A DNA stretch of 64,000 bases from Brevibacillus brevis (GTDB taxonomy: Bacteria; Bacillota; Bacilli; Brevibacillales; Brevibacillaceae): contig NZ_CP030117.1 of NCBI RefSeq assembly GCF_001039275.2, positions 6,303,001-6,367,000 on the forward strand, written 5' to 3'. Positions 10,315 through 18,666 of this stretch are shown piece after piece. Position 1 is the first letter of the stretch; every line of letters starts with the position of its first letter. A program made the translations under genes and the position numbers. Under the pieces are notes generated by a model that saw nothing but the letters and a program-made list of their open reading frames with translations, did no database searches and was not told where the DNA came from.

Positions 10315-11313
10315 TCACGATTTCACGGTTCCTTGTTTCCTGTTCGTTGCTTGCAGGGCCAAGGCGCCAGCACCGAGCATGCCTGCATCTGCACCGAGCT
10401 CGGCCAAGACGATCTTTGTCTGTTGATGTACGACTTCCATGGCGTGCCGTTGTACACTCGCTTGTACAGGGACCAGCAATAGCTCCCCAGCTCGGCAAAC
10501 GCCACCCCCAATTACTACGAGCTGCGGGTTGCACACGTTCACCAGTACAGACAAAGCCCAGCCAGTTACTTCACAAGCTTCGTTCCATGCGCAGGTCGCC
10601 ACCGCATCACCTTGTTCCACGGCCGTAGCCACCTGCTCAGCCGTAATCCGCTCAATCTGTCCATCGCACAAAGTAAACAGAGGAGAGGCCTTTGCTTGCC
10701 GCGGATTTGCATCGAGCTCCTTGTCCAAGCGTTCACGGGCCAATCTAGCAATACCTGTGGCAGATGCGACCGTCTCTACACAACCGAGCTTGCCGCAATT
10801 GCATGGAGCCGTAAGCCCTGGGTAACGCACATGACCAATCTCTCCCGCAAAACCGTGACTGCCGCGAACGAGTTTGCCTTCGTTTACAATCCCTGCCCCC
10901 ACCCCCGTACCAAGCGGCACGAAAACGAGGTGACTAACCTCCCGGCCCGCACCGAATATGGCTTCTCCGAGCGCAGCCGTCCGTAAATCGTTTTCAAAAA
11001 AAAGCGGCAGCTCCACCAGCTTCGCGAGTGGTGTCCGCAAGTCTGCCTGATGCAATTGAAAGTTGGGCGAGTGAACCGATATCCCATTTTCCGCATCAAA
11101 AGGACCAGGAAAGCCGATCCCTACTGACTCTATTGGAACGGGTGATTGATCCCGCAGTTCTTTAATCAAAGCAGCCATTCGCTCGATCAAGATGGGCAAG
11201 TTGTTATGAACTTTTGTCTCCTTGGCAGCCCGGAGGAGAATTCGCCCATTCTCGTCCATGACCGCCCCTTTCATTGTCGTACCACCGACATCGAGGCCAA
11301 TTACATGGCGCAT
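10315..11313 (-). CDS. ROK-family sugar kinase (glucokinase-like)
   Basis: A 332-aa kinase. The N-terminal phosphate-binding loop LDVGGTTMKGAVMD and the ROK zinc signature (CNCGKLGCVE) are intact. Family members phosphorylate hexoses at C6 with ATP; here the substrate may be glucose, galactose or a derivative released by LacZ. ATG 11313 has GGGAGGAG upstream; an in-frame start at 11361 lacks one. There is no N-terminal helix-turn-helix, so it is an enzyme and not a ROK repressor. Spacing to its neighbours is 26-28 bases. Confidence 0.93.
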   Translation of the reverse strand: MRHVIGLDVGGTTMKGAVMDENGRILLRAAKETKVHNNLPILIERMAALIKELRDQSPVPIESVGIGFPGPFDAENGISVHSPNFQLHQADLRTPLAKLVELPLFFENDLRTAALGEAIFGAGREVSHLVFVPLGTGVGAGIVNEGKLVRGSHGFAGEIGHVRYPGLTAPCNCGKLGCVETVASATGIARLARERLDKELDANPRQAKASPLFTLCDGQIERITAEQVATAVEQGDAVATCAWNEACEVTGWALSVLVNVCNPQLVVIGGGVCRAGELLLVPVQASVQRHAMEVVHQQTKIVLAELGADAGMLGAGALALQATNRKQGTVKS

Positions 11314-11341
11314 GCTGCTCCTCCCTTCTGAACCAGTTATT

Positions 11342-12286
11342 CTACTCGACTCGCTCCACATGCATCGGCTGACTCCTCAACCGCTGCACATCGTCGGGCG
11401 CGATCATGCCTGCTCCAAATGACCGTGTATTAGCGGCCCCGCATGCCATCCCTAGCCAAATCGCATCTGGCCAAGCCAAGCCTCGCATACGTCCGACAAG
11501 GACACCCGCAAGCATGGAATCACCGCAGCCCACCGTATTTTTCACTTCGGTATCTGCTAATGGGATCGCGGAAATACGCCACGTCTCCTGGCTATCGCCA
11601 AACCACGCGCCCTCCTCGCCCAACGAGAGAAGGACTCGCTGGGCACCCCGCTCACGGAGCTCGCGTATCGCTCTGCATCGGGCCTCGTCGTTATCCAGCG
11701 AAAATCCGAGAATCGCTTCTGCTTCCGGTCGATTGGGCTTGATGAGCGAGGGTGTTGCTTTTATTCCTTCCAGCAGGGCCTGACCGCTCGTATCGAGCAC
11801 GCATGCGATTCCTTTCCCTGCGACACTTCGGATGAGCGCAGCGTAAGTTTCGGCTGGAACGCCACCTGGCAAGCTTCCGGAAAAAACCATGTACTGTGCC
11901 TGATCCGCCAGCTCGATCAAACGCGTTTGCAAGCGACTGATCTCTTCTTCACTGGGCGAGGGACCCTGCTCTAGCACTTCTGTCACCGTTTTTTCCTGTT
12001 CGTCGAGAAAAGCGAGGCACAGTCGGGATTCTCCGCTCGTTTCGATAAAGGAGGACGCAATCCCCTCACGTTCGCAGCCTTCCACGATGAACCTCCCGTT
12101 GTGACCGGCTATAAAACCACTTGCGACTACATCCTGCCCCAATGCTTTCGCTACACGTGCTACATTTATCCCTTTTCCGCCGGGCAAGCTCAGTACATCA
12201 GCCGTGCGATGCTGCTCCCCAGAACGAAAATGCGAGAGGCGATACGTCTTATCGATGGCCGCGTTCAGTGTGACCGTTACGAGCAT
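11342..12286 (-). CDS. PfkB-family kinase, 1-phosphofructokinase or tagatose-6-phosphate kinase type
   Basis: A 314-aa cytoplasmic sugar-phosphate kinase. It has the PfkB substrate motif LPGGKGINVARVAKALG near residue 35 and the anion-hole/ATP motif NTVGCGDSMLAGVLVG near residue 250. It begins MLVTVTLNAAIDKTY, as FruK/LacC proteins do. Between a SIS isomerase and a ketose-bisphosphate aldolase gene, the likely reaction is ketose-6-phosphate to ketose-1,6-bisphosphate (LacC-like). FruK-like use of ketose-1-phosphate remains possible. The start is one base past the upstream stop. Confidence 0.9.
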   Translation of the reverse strand: MLVTVTLNAAIDKTYRLSHFRSGEQHRTADVLSLPGGKGINVARVAKALGQDVVASGFIAGHNGRFIVEGCEREGIASSFIETSGESRLCLAFLDEQEKTVTEVLEQGPSPSEEEISRLQTRLIELADQAQYMVFSGSLPGGVPAETYAALIRSVAGKGIACVLDTSGQALLEGIKATPSLIKPNRPEAEAILGFSLDNDEARCRAIRELRERGAQRVLLSLGEEGAWFGDSQETWRISAIPLADTEVKNTVGCGDSMLAGVLVGRMRGLAWPDAIWLGMACGAANTRSFGAGMIAPDDVQRLRSQPMHVERVE

Positions 12287-12287
12287 G

Positions 12288-13379
12288 CTACCTCACCTGC
12301 ACAGTAACGAGCGGCTGCCCCATTTTTTGTTTGAACAAATTGATCACTTCTACAGGGGTTGGATCAACGCCGCGAATCAGAGCAGCGTACAGCGACACGA
12401 AGTCAGCCAGGTACACGATAGAAAACAACCGAGCCATCCGGGATACGCCGTGAGAATGTACCACCCTTACCCCACCAGCGCGCTCACGTAAAATGTCGGC
12501 ACTGATTTCTACACGTTGGGTCGTCTTCTCGCTGTCCTCCAGATCGCGAATGAGTGTAAAATGAACACCCTTCAGCAGCGCAGACGGCGAATCCCAACCC
12601 ACAGCTTCATCGTGGTGAAGGCTCGGAATGGCGTTCCAAAATGCCATCAGCTTGCTGTTTTCCCCTAGCTGATTTTTCCACCGCCATGCAGGGGCATCGA
12701 AAAACGGTAGTGTTCCGTATACGACAGGTATCAGTCCATCCATCTCGATGGCGATTTGTTTGGCTTCATTTTTCTCGATCGGAGAGTCCGTTCCGTAGAT
12801 GTGCTTCCACTCCTCGAACAGGGCAATCGTCTCCTCGACCTCCGCGCGCTTGTCGGAAATCAGCCCGAGCTTCGTCAAGATGGCGAGAATCGGCAGGAAA
12901 ATGTAACCGAGTACGATCCGCGGCATCATTCCGCCCGGCACGAGCAAGCACGCATGATTGTGTTCACGAGCCATCTCCAATACTTTTCCACCCGCCGTAA
13001 TGACCGCGCTCTGTGCTCCTTTGGCGATCGCTGCTTCGTAGCCGCTGACGACTTCTTCTGTATTGCCGGAGTGGCTAACGACGATGACGAGCGTCTTCTC
13101 ATCCACAAAAGCCGGGATGGTGTAGCCTTGATTTAATTGAAGCGGCACTTGCAGCTCGTCAAACAAATACGACTTGATCAAATTGACGCTCGCAGCCGAA
13201 CCACCACCAGTGCCAAGCACTACAATATTTTCAATTTTAACAGAAATATTAGATACATCTAAACTATCAGATAATTTTAGGCCCGTTTTAAATTGTTCAT
13301 CGTAGCTTTCCGTATCTTGCAGAGCAGAAATCGTGTCCAGCTCGCGCAAGGCTTTTGCATCATTGAGGTTTATACGCAT
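12288..13379 (-). CDS. SIS-domain sugar-phosphate isomerase (bifunctional phosphoglucose/phosphomannose isomerase-like)
   Basis: A 363-aa protein with two SIS domains. The first has VLGTGGGSAASVNLIKSYL and the phosphosugar loop VVSHSGNTEEVVSG; the second has the QLGENSKLMAFWNAIPSLHH stretch typical of archaeal-type PGI/PMI enzymes. The likely job is aldose-6-phosphate to ketose-6-phosphate, linking the ROK kinase to the PfkB kinase. A deaminating or galactosamine-type isomerase is an alternative. ATG 13379 is chosen over ATG 13400 because AAAGGGA lies before it. Confidence 0.85.
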   Translation of the reverse strand: MRINLNDAKALRELDTISALQDTESYDEQFKTGLKLSDSLDVSNISVKIENIVVLGTGGGSAASVNLIKSYLFDELQVPLQLNQGYTIPAFVDEKTLVIVVSHSGNTEEVVSGYEAAIAKGAQSAVITAGGKVLEMAREHNHACLLVPGGMMPRIVLGYIFLPILAILTKLGLISDKRAEVEETIALFEEWKHIYGTDSPIEKNEAKQIAIEMDGLIPVVYGTLPFFDAPAWRWKNQLGENSKLMAFWNAIPSLHHDEAVGWDSPSALLKGVHFTLIRDLEDSEKTTQRVEISADILRERAGGVRVVHSHGVSRMARLFSIVYLADFVSLYAALIRGVDPTPVEVINLFKQKMGQPLVTVQVR

Positions 13380-13408
13380 GTAAAATCGTCCCTTTCCCAT
13401 TTTTTTGA

Positions 13409-14272
13409 TTAACGTCCACTAGCTTTCCCAATACAACCGCACATCTCCATCTTGGCGAGTGCAACTTCTTTGACCGCCTGCTTGGCCTGCTTCATATAGG
13501 TGCGCGGGTCGTTTTCCTGCGGGTTGTTGTCAAATACGCCCTTGATCGCTTGTGAAAACGCGATACGCAGCTCTGTCGCTACGTTCATTTTTGCCATGCC
13601 GAGCTGAACTGCCCGCTTCACCTGCTCCACGGGAATTCCCGAGCCGCCATGCAACACAAGCGGCACAGAAACACGACGGGCAATCTCTTCGATGCGGGCA
13701 AAATCAATGCGCGGCTCCCCCTTGTAAATCCCGTGAGCCGTACCAATAGCCGGAGCCAACGTATCCACGCCCGTCAACTCGATAAATCTCTCGCACTCAA
13801 TCGGGTCAGCCAGTGCAGCATCTGCATCGTCGACGACGAGATCATCCTCCACGCCCCCGACCTTGCCGAGCTCTGCCTCCACATTGACACCGCGTTCCCT
13901 AGCCAGCTCCACTACACGCCGCGTCATCTCCGCATTTTCCGCAAAAGGATGCATCGACGCATCGATCATGACCGATGTATATCCCGCTTCGATACATCGC
14001 ATGATCAGCTCCTCTTCATGGCAATGATCCAAATGCAGGGCAATCGGCACCCGGGCCTCTTCTGAGGCTACCCGGGCGATTGCTGCTACATACTCCGGTC
14101 CGAGATGCCGGACCGTTCCGACTGTGGTCTGTAAAATGAGTGGTGCGTTTGCTTCGCAAGCCGCCTCCACTACTGCTTGGAGCATTTCCATCGTGTGCAC
14201 GTTGAATGCTCCCACACAATATCCTTGCTCTCTCGCTGTGCGCAGCATCTGTGTCGATGATACCAACGCCAT
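13409..14272 (-). CDS. Class II fructose/tagatose-bisphosphate aldolase
   Basis: A 287-aa zinc aldolase. The metal and catalytic region LHLDHCHEEE near residue 82 and the phosphate-binding HGGSGIP motif are present, together with the family-typical N-terminus (GYCVGAFNVHTMEML). It cleaves a ketose-1,6-bisphosphate to dihydroxyacetone phosphate and glyceraldehyde-3-phosphate. Sequence alone does not separate tagatose from fructose specificity; the neighbouring LacC-like kinase makes tagatose plausible. It is the first enzyme gene after the DeoR regulator, 34 bases downstream. Confidence 0.94.
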   Translation of the reverse strand: MALVSSTQMLRTAREQGYCVGAFNVHTMEMLQAVVEAACEANAPLILQTTVGTVRHLGPEYVAAIARVASEEARVPIALHLDHCHEEELIMRCIEAGYTSVMIDASMHPFAENAEMTRRVVELARERGVNVEAELGKVGGVEDDLVVDDADAALADPIECERFIELTGVDTLAPAIGTAHGIYKGEPRIDFARIEEIARRVSVPLVLHGGSGIPVEQVKRAVQLGMAKMNVATELRIAFSQAIKGVFDNNPQENDPRTYMKQAKQAVKEVALAKMEMCGCIGKASGR

Positions 14273-14306
14273 ATCGATCCCCCCGTTTCCTTTTTGATCT
14301 GGTATT

Positions 14307-15086
14307 TTACCTGCTCACGCCCTGCAAGCTCGCCAGCTCCAGGTTGATGCCCAGCTCCGCATACTTACTGACAAGATGCTGTGCCGCCGCATCTGTAATA
14401 ATCCGATCGACATCGGACACCCCGGCGAACTTCGCCAAATGTGTCTCTCCGAACTTGCTATGGTCAGCGAGCACGTAGACTTTTCTGGCGCGTTCCATCA
14501 TGACCTGGTTGATTTGCGCTTCGGCCAGATTGAGCGTCGTCAGCCCATTTTCCGGATGAACCCCATCTGCCCCGATAAAACATTTGAAGACAGAAAGTCC
14601 TCGCAAATTGTCGGCTGCGACAGAACCAACGAGCGCAAAGGATTTGTGGCGCATCTCTCCACCGATCAAGATGACGTGATGCTTGCCTTGACTGTTCAGC
14701 TCCATCGCGATGTTGACCGCATTCGTCACGACCGTCAGATCATTCAAGCCGCGCAGCAGCTTGGCGAGCTCCATCATCGTTGTCCCTGCTCCGAGAATAA
14801 CCGTGTCCCCCGGCTGAATGTGCGACAGCGCTTGATAGGCGATCGCTTGCTTTTCTTCGCTTCTCTCTTCCAGCTTTTCCGTAAAACTGCGCTCCAATGG
14901 CAAGAAATTCGTAATCGTCGCTCCTCCGTGAATGCGGGTCAGCAGGCCATCGTTTTCGAGCTTGATCAAATCTTTTCGGATCGTTACTTCAGACACATCC
15001 AGGGCCAGACTCAATTGGCTGACGGTTACGCTCTGTTCTGCCTTCAATTGTTCGAGAATCTTGCTGTGCCGTTCGGCTGCCAGCAT
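14307..15086 (-). CDS. DeoR-family transcriptional repressor of the sugar operon
   Basis: A 259-aa regulator with an N-terminal DeoR winged helix (VSQLSLALDVSEVTIRKDLI, residues ~20-40, then LENDGLLTRIHGGAT) and a C-terminal DeoRC effector domain (VILGAGTTMMELA). DeoR proteins usually sense a phosphorylated sugar intermediate; here a ketose phosphate of this pathway is the natural guess. It is the first gene of the operon, so it should control itself and the enzymes downstream. TTTCRTTT repeats lie just upstream. Confidence 0.93.
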   Translation of the reverse strand: MLAAERHSKILEQLKAEQSVTVSQLSLALDVSEVTIRKDLIKLENDGLLTRIHGGATITNFLPLERSFTEKLEERSEEKQAIAYQALSHIQPGDTVILGAGTTMMELAKLLRGLNDLTVVTNAVNIAMELNSQGKHHVILIGGEMRHKSFALVGSVAADNLRGLSVFKCFIGADGVHPENGLTTLNLAEAQINQVMMERARKVYVLADHSKFGETHLAKFAGVSDVDRIITDAAAQHLVSKYAELGINLELASLQGVSR

Positions 15087-15121
15087 AGGACTTCACTTCC
15101 TTACGATCATGAATTATCTCG

Positions 15122-15161
15122 TTTCGTTTTATTTCTATTTACCTTTCGTTTACTTTCATTT
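15122..15161. promoter_or_regulatory. Candidate DeoR operator: TTTCRTTT repeats
   Basis: Three direct copies lie 35-75 bases upstream of the deoR-type start: TTTCGTTT at 15122-15129 and 15144-15151, and TTTCATTT at 15154-15161. Short A/T-flanked direct repeats of this form are typical of DeoR-family operators. Assignment is inferred from position and repetition. Confidence 0.45.
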
Positions 15162-15213
15162 CGATCTTAGCATTGCAGAAAAACGAATGTCAAACAAGAT
15201 GTGAAATTTTCCG

Positions 15214-15259
15214 AAAATAAAACCAGCCTGCTCTGGTTCTCGACCAAAACAGACTGGTT
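15214..15259 (-). terminator. Rho-independent terminator after the LysR gene
   Basis: Arms 15250-15259 and 15221-15230 pair at 9 of 10 positions, and on the minus strand are followed by TTTTATTTT. It lies 11 bases past the LysR stop and separates that gene from the sugar operon. Confidence 0.75.
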
Positions 15260-15269
15260 GGTTGCCGCT

Positions 15270-16142
15270 TTACCCGATATCCCGACTTTCCAGCATGAAA
15301 TCAATAAATTTCTTATGCGCCCGTGAGAGCCACTTGTTTTTATGGTAGGCAATTTGCGCATAGAACAATAGCTCTTCCTCGCACGCTATCATTTTCACTT
15401 TTTGCTCATTCAACAAGGCTTCGACGCTAATATGCGGCATCAAGCTCACGCCTAGCCCGTTCGCCACACTCTGCTTGATCGCTTCCATACTGGAGAATTC
15501 CAGGTGGTGTTTCGGCTTGATCTCTCTTTTTTCCAAGAATCGTTGAAAAAACCGCCGCAGAGCACAATGCTCTCCGCTGAAAATCATACATTCCTCGCCA
15601 GCATCCTCTATTTTTTCAAACGAATGATCGCGCCCTCCTATAAAAACCAGGCGCTCGGTCGAGAACGGCTCCACGACCAGATTCGGATCATCGAGCTTTG
15701 GCTCCAGCGTGATCACGATATCCAATAGACCTTCATGCAGCTTTTCCCGCAAGCGACTACAATCATCCATCACAAATGAAATATTTACGCCCGGGTAGCT
15801 CGCTCTGTACTTGGACAAAATGTCCCCCAACCGATAGATCGTAATCGTCTCCGAGGCTCCGATGCGCAGCTCGCCTTGCAGTGATTGCTCATTCGCCGAT
15901 ATATCCTTGATCTTCGCATACGAAACCAGCAGCTCCTCGACATACGTGTACAGCTCGCGGCCATAGGCGGTTAACTGGATTTTCTTTCCCAGTCGATCAA
16001 ACAGAGGAACTCCCATTCCTTCTTCCAATTGCTGAATATGGGACGTAATCGTCGCCTGTGAATATTGCAGTGCTTGTGCGGCCTTCGTAAAGCTGTTGAA
16101 ATCGACGACTGCCTTAAAGGTTTGAAATTGGCGAATCTCCAT
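15270..16142 (-). CDS. LysR-family transcriptional regulator
   Basis: A 290-aa regulator with an N-terminal LysR helix-turn-helix (NSFTKAAQALQYSQATITSHIQ) and a type-2 periplasmic-binding-like effector domain. ATG 16142 (MEIRQFQTF) is preferred over ATG 16163 because AAGGGGGAG precedes it. It is divergent from a DJ-1/PfpI gene across 149 bases that contain two inverted repeats, so that gene is its likeliest target. The inducer is unknown. Confidence 0.93.
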   Translation of the reverse strand: MEIRQFQTFKAVVDFNSFTKAAQALQYSQATITSHIQQLEEGMGVPLFDRLGKKIQLTAYGRELYTYVEELLVSYAKIKDISANEQSLQGELRIGASETITIYRLGDILSKYRASYPGVNISFVMDDCSRLREKLHEGLLDIVITLEPKLDDPNLVVEPFSTERLVFIGGRDHSFEKIEDAGEECMIFSGEHCALRRFFQRFLEKREIKPKHHLEFSSMEAIKQSVANGLGVSLMPHISVEALLNEQKVKMIACEEELLFYAQIAYHKNKWLSRAHKKFIDFMLESRDIG

Positions 16143-16181
16143 GCCGCTCCCCCTTGCCCGCATGTTTTATTATCAGAAATC

Positions 16182-16238
16182 CTGAAGATCAGCTTCAGAA
16201 CTTTCATTTTTACTAATAACTAATGATAGCATATCATT
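16182..16238. promoter_or_regulatory. Inverted repeats in the LysR/DJ-1 divergent promoter region
   Basis: Two dyads are visible: CTGAAG-N5-CTTCAG (16182-16198) and a perfect AATGATA-GCA-TATCATT (16222-16238). LysR proteins bind dyads of this size in the shared promoter region of a divergent target. Which dyad is the operator cannot be decided from sequence. Confidence 0.5.
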
Positions 16239-16291
16239 CTTGGTAAGTACCGGTACGGCTTGAACGATTCGAACAGAGGAGCTGATTTTCG

Positions 16292-16888
16292 ATGAAAAAA
16301 GTGTGCTTGTTATTACCGAATGGCTTTGAAGCAGTAGAGGCTAGCGTATTTACAGATGTGATCGGCTGGAACAAGGAAGAGGGCGACGGAACAACGGAGC
16401 TGGTGACGGTAGGCACGCGCAAAGAATTGAAATGCACGTGGAATTTTACCGTAATCCCCGAAATGGTGATCGACGATGCGGATGTAAATGACTTCGATGC
16501 ATTGGCATTGCCTGGCGGTTTTGAGCAGGCGGGCTTTTATGAAGATGCTTATCGCGAGGACGTTCTCGCTTTCATACGTGAATTTGAAAAGCAAGGCAAA
16601 GTGATCGCCTCCATCTGTGTCGGCGCACTGCCGCTCGGGAAAAGTGGGATTTTGCAAGGACGGAAAGCAACGACCTACAACCTGAACAACCAGCTACGGC
16701 AAAAGCAACTAGCTGCGATGGGTGCCCATGTCATCCCTGACCAATCCATCGTCATCGACAACAACATCATCACCTCGTACAACCCTTCGACCGCTTTTGA
16801 TGTGGCATTCACCTTGCTGGAGTCGCTGACATCCCGCGAAAACACCGATAATGTGAAGCGCTTGATGGGGTTTCTTTCTGCTATTTAA
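16292..16888 (+). CDS. DJ-1/PfpI-family protein
   Basis: A 198-aa cytoplasmic protein of the DJ-1/PfpI/ThiJ fold. The elbow Cys is in VIASICVGALPLGKSG and the loop ALPGGFEQAGF is typical of the family. Members act as deglycases, chaperones, amidases or isonitrile hydratases; the exact activity is not readable. GAGGAG precedes the ATG. It is divergent from the LysR gene and overlaps by four bases, tail to tail, with the erythromycin-esterase-like gene. Confidence 0.88.
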   Translation: MKKVCLLLPNGFEAVEASVFTDVIGWNKEEGDGTTELVTVGTRKELKCTWNFTVIPEMVIDDADVNDFDALALPGGFEQAGFYEDAYREDVLAFIREFEKQGKVIASICVGALPLGKSGILQGRKATTYNLNNQLRQKQLAAMGAHVIPDQSIVIDNNIITSYNPSTAFDVAFTLLESLTSRENTDNVKRLMGFLSAI

Positions 16889-18219
16889 CGAACAAGCTCG
16901 CCAGCGCTCACTGTGTCTAAATGAATGAGAATATCAAATGCTTGCCCAAGCGAGGTTGTTATCGTGTTTGGTTTGCTTGGATCAGCAGAACCGAATCCGA
17001 TCAAAAACGGCTGTTCTTCCTCTAACCATTTTTGGGTGAGACCTGTAGCATTCCGTAAATCAACAAAGTATTGATCCTTTGAGACTTGATCCAGAGTATG
17101 ATTGAATGTTTTTGGATCATTCAATTGAATGGTAGCTGGAACAATTTTATTTTCAAGGTTAAACGCGTTATAATCGCCTTTCCCGAATGAAGTTCCAATC
17201 GTTACATATTCCTTTCCATAATGCTCCAGTAAATGCTGACCGGCGAGCTTCGGGTATACCTCTTGCAACATATTGTTCTTTGCGATGTGCCCATTGTGAC
17301 CCCATACGATTGTTTTTCCCAGCTGTTCATGAGCCCACTTCGCATTCTCAAACATCGCGATATCATGCTTCAAAAATAATTCAGATGGATTCTCTGAGAA
17401 GTTGAAATACATGCCAGTAAATTGCTCAATGACCTTGGCGTGTTGCTTAATCCTTGCGAACTCCTTGGATTGGCCGTTCAAACTGCTTTTGTTTTGTTCC
17501 AATATTTCCGTGATTTCTTTCGCTTGCTCCTGATGTTTTTCCTGAATGGCCTGTGGCAAAGCTGAATAGGTTTCCAGGTCCTTCGTAGCTTCGGCAAGTT
17601 CCTTCATTTTATTATTCACACGGGGCAGCAGGTCAGGCTTATATTTTTTTATATACTGTCTGATCTCATCGTATACATTTTCGCTGACATTTTGTACATC
17701 CATTCCGACCACCCGTAGTTTCTCTTCGTTCTCGGGATCGGCATTGTACTCACGCATCCATTCCAGCATGTCTACGATTTCTTTTGTTTGAAATATAGGC
17801 ATTAGGAATTTACTCGGATTCCCTTCTCCTGTGAGAACGTAATGATCAAGTTTCAATGCGTTGCCCCAGTTTTCTTCTAATACAAGGGTGGTAAAGCCCA
17901 TTTCCATGACGAGAAATTCAACAAACCGGTGTTTCATCGTAAAAATTTCACGACTTCCATGATTTGCCTCACCTAAACCTACGATTGAAGCAGAACCGAT
18001 CATTTGGCGCAGCGGTTCAATATCTTTAAGATCAGTCCCAGGCTCAGCGCTATTCAATTGAAAAGAGTTCAGCTCTAACCATTCTTTTGGACTTAGATTT
18101 TCTGCCTTCTTCCCTTGTTGTTCGCTGTCCATCTCGGTTAATGGAGCTGTATTCGTGCATCCTGTTATGAGTAGACCACAAATCGATACCGCGACGATGA
18201 TACTTCTGTAAAAGTTCAT
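16885..18219 (-). CDS. Erythromycin esterase-family lipoprotein
   Basis: A 444-aa protein with a lipobox LLITGC (Cys21), so probably anchored outside the membrane. The erythromycin-esterase/succinoglycan-biosynthesis fold is shown by GLGEANHGSREIF, the EENWGNA stretch, VVGMDVQ and VWGHNGHIAK. These hold the conserved Glu and His residues of EreA/EreB-type enzymes, which hydrolyse macrolide lactones. Many chromosomal members have no proven antibiotic substrate, so resistance is not claimed. Upstream are TGTCATA-type repeats shared with other genes in this window. Confidence 0.88.
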   Translation of the reverse strand: MNFYRSIIVAVSICGLLITGCTNTAPLTEMDSEQQGKKAENLSPKEWLELNSFQLNSAEPGTDLKDIEPLRQMIGSASIVGLGEANHGSREIFTMKHRFVEFLVMEMGFTTLVLEENWGNALKLDHYVLTGEGNPSKFLMPIFQTKEIVDMLEWMREYNADPENEEKLRVVGMDVQNVSENVYDEIRQYIKKYKPDLLPRVNNKMKELAEATKDLETYSALPQAIQEKHQEQAKEITEILEQNKSSLNGQSKEFARIKQHAKVIEQFTGMYFNFSENPSELFLKHDIAMFENAKWAHEQLGKTIVWGHNGHIAKNNMLQEVYPKLAGQHLLEHYGKEYVTIGTSFGKGDYNAFNLENKIVPATIQLNDPKTFNHTLDQVSKDQYFVDLRNATGLTQKWLEEEQPFLIGFGSADPSKPNTITTSLGQAFDILIHLDTVSAGELVR

Positions 18220-18291
18220 TTCTCTTTCCTCCTAAAAGCTTCCTTGGCGCAAAGTATGGCATGGGCACTGCCTGTACAACAAGTAGCGTTT

Positions 18292-18355
18292 TGTCATAAG
18301 TTTCAGACGCCCTGTTACCAACGGTTTCTCCCTGCCCCATATGACAATTTGTCAT
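18292..18355. promoter_or_regulatory. TGTCATA-type operator cluster upstream of the esterase gene
   Basis: TGTCATA is at 18292-18298 and a perfect palindrome ATGACA-ATT-TGTCAT at 18341-18355. A further TGTCATA is at 18408-18414. The same heptamer and its complement occur upstream of the fused kinase-regulator/tandem-hydrolase genes (20558-20620) and of the second hydrolase (25602-25658). This suggests a common DNA-binding regulator. Confidence 0.5.
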
Positions 18356-18360
18356 CAAAA

Positions 18361-18393
18361 AAAGCACCGGATCTTGAAGATCGGTACTTTTGA
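18361..18393 (-). terminator. Hairpin with T run on the esterase leader side
   Basis: On the minus strand a stem around GATCTT/AAGATC, extended by ACC/GGT with one bulge, is followed by seven T residues. It lies about 145 bases upstream of the esterase start. It could end a transcript coming from the right or act as an attenuator in the esterase leader. Confidence 0.45.
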
Positions 18394-18478
18394 AATAGCA
18401 TTTACGATGTCATATGCTGCAATCGGGGATAAGAATAAGCCATCCATCACACCCTACTGGCAAAAGGAGTGGTGAATC

Positions 18479-18637
18479 ATGGAGAAAAAGCGAGGTTCTG
18501 CCGAGCACGAGCCTTCAGTAGCGCCAAGCATGTATGGTCATGATCCTTTGGAAGAAAAGGCAACGGAAGAAGAAGTGGAAAAAGGGGATTACACAAAGGT
18601 AACGCGGCTGTTCCTGGATCGAACGCCGGAAGAGTAA
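18479..18637 (+). CDS. Small acidic protein of unknown function (52 aa)
   Basis: ATG 18479 has AAAGGAGTGG upstream and opens a 52-codon frame rich in Glu and Lys (MEKKRGSAEHEPSVAPSM to the end RLFLDRTPEE). No membrane segment or known motif is visible. It ends inside the first bases of a terminator. The strong ribosome site and the terminator make it a credible gene. Confidence 0.65.
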   Translation: MEKKRGSAEHEPSVAPSMYGHDPLEEKATEEEVEKGDYTKVTRLFLDRTPEE

Positions 18638-18661
18638 AGACGGGATTTCTCCCGTCTTTTT
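18636..18661. terminator. Bidirectional terminator between the small protein gene and the fused kinase gene
   Basis: AAAGACGGG (18636-18644) pairs with CCCGTCTTT (18651-18659), with T-rich tails on both strands. It serves the plus-strand small gene and the minus-strand gene ending at 18667. Confidence 0.85.
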
Positions 18662-18666
18662 GTCTT

